Source: Verrucomicrobiales bacterium
Lineage (GTDB): Bacteria; Verrucomicrobiota; Verrucomicrobiia; Limisphaerales; UBA11320
NCBI GenBank assembly: GCA_003452185.1
Contig: DMJJ01000521.1
Span: 1 to 6,946, forward strand
DNA: 6,946 nt
Direction of reading: 5' to 3'
The notes under the pieces: model-generated
Seen by the model: only the letters and a program-made list of their open reading frames with translations
Told to the model about the DNA's origin: nothing
Database searches by the model: none
Translations under genes and position numbers: made by a program
In this document: positions 5,901-6,946 of the stretch, piece after piece
Position numbering within the stretch: the stretch's first letter is position 1
How the letters are laid out: every line of letters starts with the position of its first letter

Positions 5901-6946
5901 GTGCTTTCACAATTGATCCGCCTCCTGTGGCGCCGCGGTTGCACCGCGGGCCTCTCGGCGCTTCTTGTCGCCTCATCCGCCGCGGGTGCCCCGTCGGCCA
6001 AGCTCGACTTCAACTTCAGCGTCCGGCCCCTCCTCTCGGACCGCTGCTACACCTGTCACGGGCCGGATGAAAAGGCCCGCAAGGCCAAGCTTCGTCTCGA
6101 TACCGTCGAGGGGCTCCGTGGCAAGACCCGGGACGGGGTTCCGATCGTCGTTCCTGGAAGCCACGCCGCGAGCGATCTCTGGCGGCGTCTCGTTACCACG
6201 AACGCCGACGACCTGATGCCCCCCGCGGAAAGCCACCTCAAGCTCTCCTCCGTCGAGATCGAGACGCTCGCGGCCTGGATCGACCAGGGGGCGGTCTTCC
6301 GTCCCCACTGGTCGTTCAATCCGGTGGAGCCGGTGGGAGTGCCGGTCGTTGCCTCGTCGGAGTTCACCCGCAACGAGATCGATCGCTTCGTCCAGGCCGC
6401 TCTCGATTCCCATGGGCTGCACCCCTCGCCCGAGACGACCCGGGAGCAATGGCTCCGCCGGGCCTCCCTGGATGTCACCGGCCTGCCGCCCACCCTGGAG
6501 GAGCTTGACCGATTCCTGGCCGACGCCACGCCGGAAGCCTACTCGCGGGTCGTGGACCGGCTCCTGGCCTCCCCGGCCTATGGCGAGCGGATGGCTTCCG
6601 AGTGGATGGATCTCGCCCGGTACGCCGATACCTACGGCTACCAGGCGGACGTCGACCGGGACATGTCCCCCTGGCGCGACTGGGTTATTCGATCCTTCAA
6701 CGAGAACCTTCCCTACGACCAGTTCGTGCTCTGGCAGCTCGCCGGCGACCTTCTCCCGGGCGCCACACGGGATCAGGTCCTCGCCACGGCGTTCAACCGT
6801 CTGCACCGCCAGACCAACGAGGGGGGGAGCATCGAGGAGGAGTTCAGGACGGAGTATGTCTCGGACCGGATCCACACGATGGGCACCACCTTCATGGCCC
6901 TCGCCTTTGAGTGTGGCCGGTGCCATGACCACAAATACGACCCGAT
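5901..6946 (+). CDS. Exported PSCyt1-DUF1549 (PSCyt2) cytochrome-type protein, 5' part
   Basis: The gene runs off the right edge after 348 codons. From the GTG at 5901 the protein begins with a plausible signal peptide: an Arg-bearing n-region (MLSQLIRLLWRRG), then a small/hydrophobic stretch (LSALLVASSAAGA) with likely cleavage near residue 30. The PSCyt1 domain (about 37-130) has a c-type haem motif CYTCH (49-53) followed by GPDEKARKAKLRLDT, with a candidate axial Met106 in LMPP. PSCyt2/DUF1549 starts near NEIDRF (158), and the window stops at its second CxxCH motif, CGRCHDHKYDP (338 onward). Full-length relatives usually continue into a DUF1553 (PSD1) domain. These periplasmic proteins abound in Planctomycetota and Verrucomicrobiota; their biochemical role is poorly defined. 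No ribosome site is evident at 5901. TTG 5913 (signal peptide kept) or GTG 5829 (AGGG five bases upstream, but a long n-region) are alternatives. No link to peptide synthesis is visible. Confidence 0.9.
   Translation, partial: MLSQLIRLLWRRGCTAGLSALLVASSAAGAPSAKLDFNFSVRPLLSDRCYTCHGPDEKARKAKLRLDTVEGLRGKTRDGVPIVVPGSHAASDLWRRLVTTNADDLMPPAESHLKLSSVEIETLAAWIDQGAVFRPHWSFNPVEPVGVPVVASSEFTRNEIDRFVQAALDSHGLHPSPETTREQWLRRASLDVTGLPPTLEELDRFLADATPEAYSRVVDRLLASPAYGERMASEWMDLARYADTYGYQADVDRDMSPWRDWVIRSFNENLPYDQFVLWQLAGDLLPGATRDQVLATAFNRLHRQTNEGGSIEEEFRTEYVSDRIHTMGTTFMALAFECGRCHDHKYDP

Noticed and set aside
3380..6013. Long open frame on the - strand (877 codons) spanning most of the A, T and TE coding region, the intergenic region and the signal peptide of the next gene
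   Set aside because: It lies antisense to strongly conserved NRPS domains, crosses a real gene boundary, and its translation is a low-complexity Pro/Arg/Gly/His-rich sequence with no recognisable domain. Such shadows are common in high-GC DNA.

Overview
The window is high-GC bacterial DNA. It carries the end of a nonribosomal peptide synthetase (NRPS) locus followed by the start of an unrelated exported cytochrome-type gene. That gene has the PSCyt1 plus PSCyt2/DUF1549 architecture, a family largely confined to Planctomycetota and Verrucomicrobiota (family knowledge), so the host is probably from one of these two phyla. The sequence alone does not separate them. All three genes lie on the + strand.

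Layout. (1) Positions 1-1523 are the 3' end of an NRPS subunit that enters from outside the window. It holds the C-terminal part of an adenylation (A) domain, interrupted by an FkbM-type methyltransferase, then a thiolation (T) domain and a short C-terminal tail. (2) After 14 bases, positions 1538-5698 hold a complete one-module termination subunit: condensation (C), A, T, thioesterase (TE). (3) Positions 5699-5900 are intergenic, with an inverted repeat across the NRPS stop codon, a small hairpin and no recognisable promoter. (4) From 5901 to the window edge is the 5' part of the PSCyt1/DUF1549 gene.

How the genes work together. The first subunit presents a peptidyl or aminoacyl chain, probably methylated, on its C-terminal T domain. 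The C domain of the second subunit condenses that chain with the last amino acid, chosen by its A domain (pocket residues D-A-W-Q-V-C-L-I-D-K, nearest in my memory to glutamine codes). The TE then releases the product. The downstream cytochrome-like gene looks unrelated and probably marks the 3' border of the cluster.

Most unusual feature. Up to about position 1239 the first gene is written almost entirely in G-ending codons (40 of 50 in a hand-counted stretch, against 21 of 50 in a stretch of the second gene), with dense G-runs on the coding strand. The pattern gives way to ordinary C/G-ending codons at the A-T linker, exactly at a six-tract G-quadruplex consensus. This could be a recombination joint between NRPS domains or an unusual local mutational or selective regime. 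I see no CRISPR array, RNA gene, insertion sequence or clearly new defence-type system.
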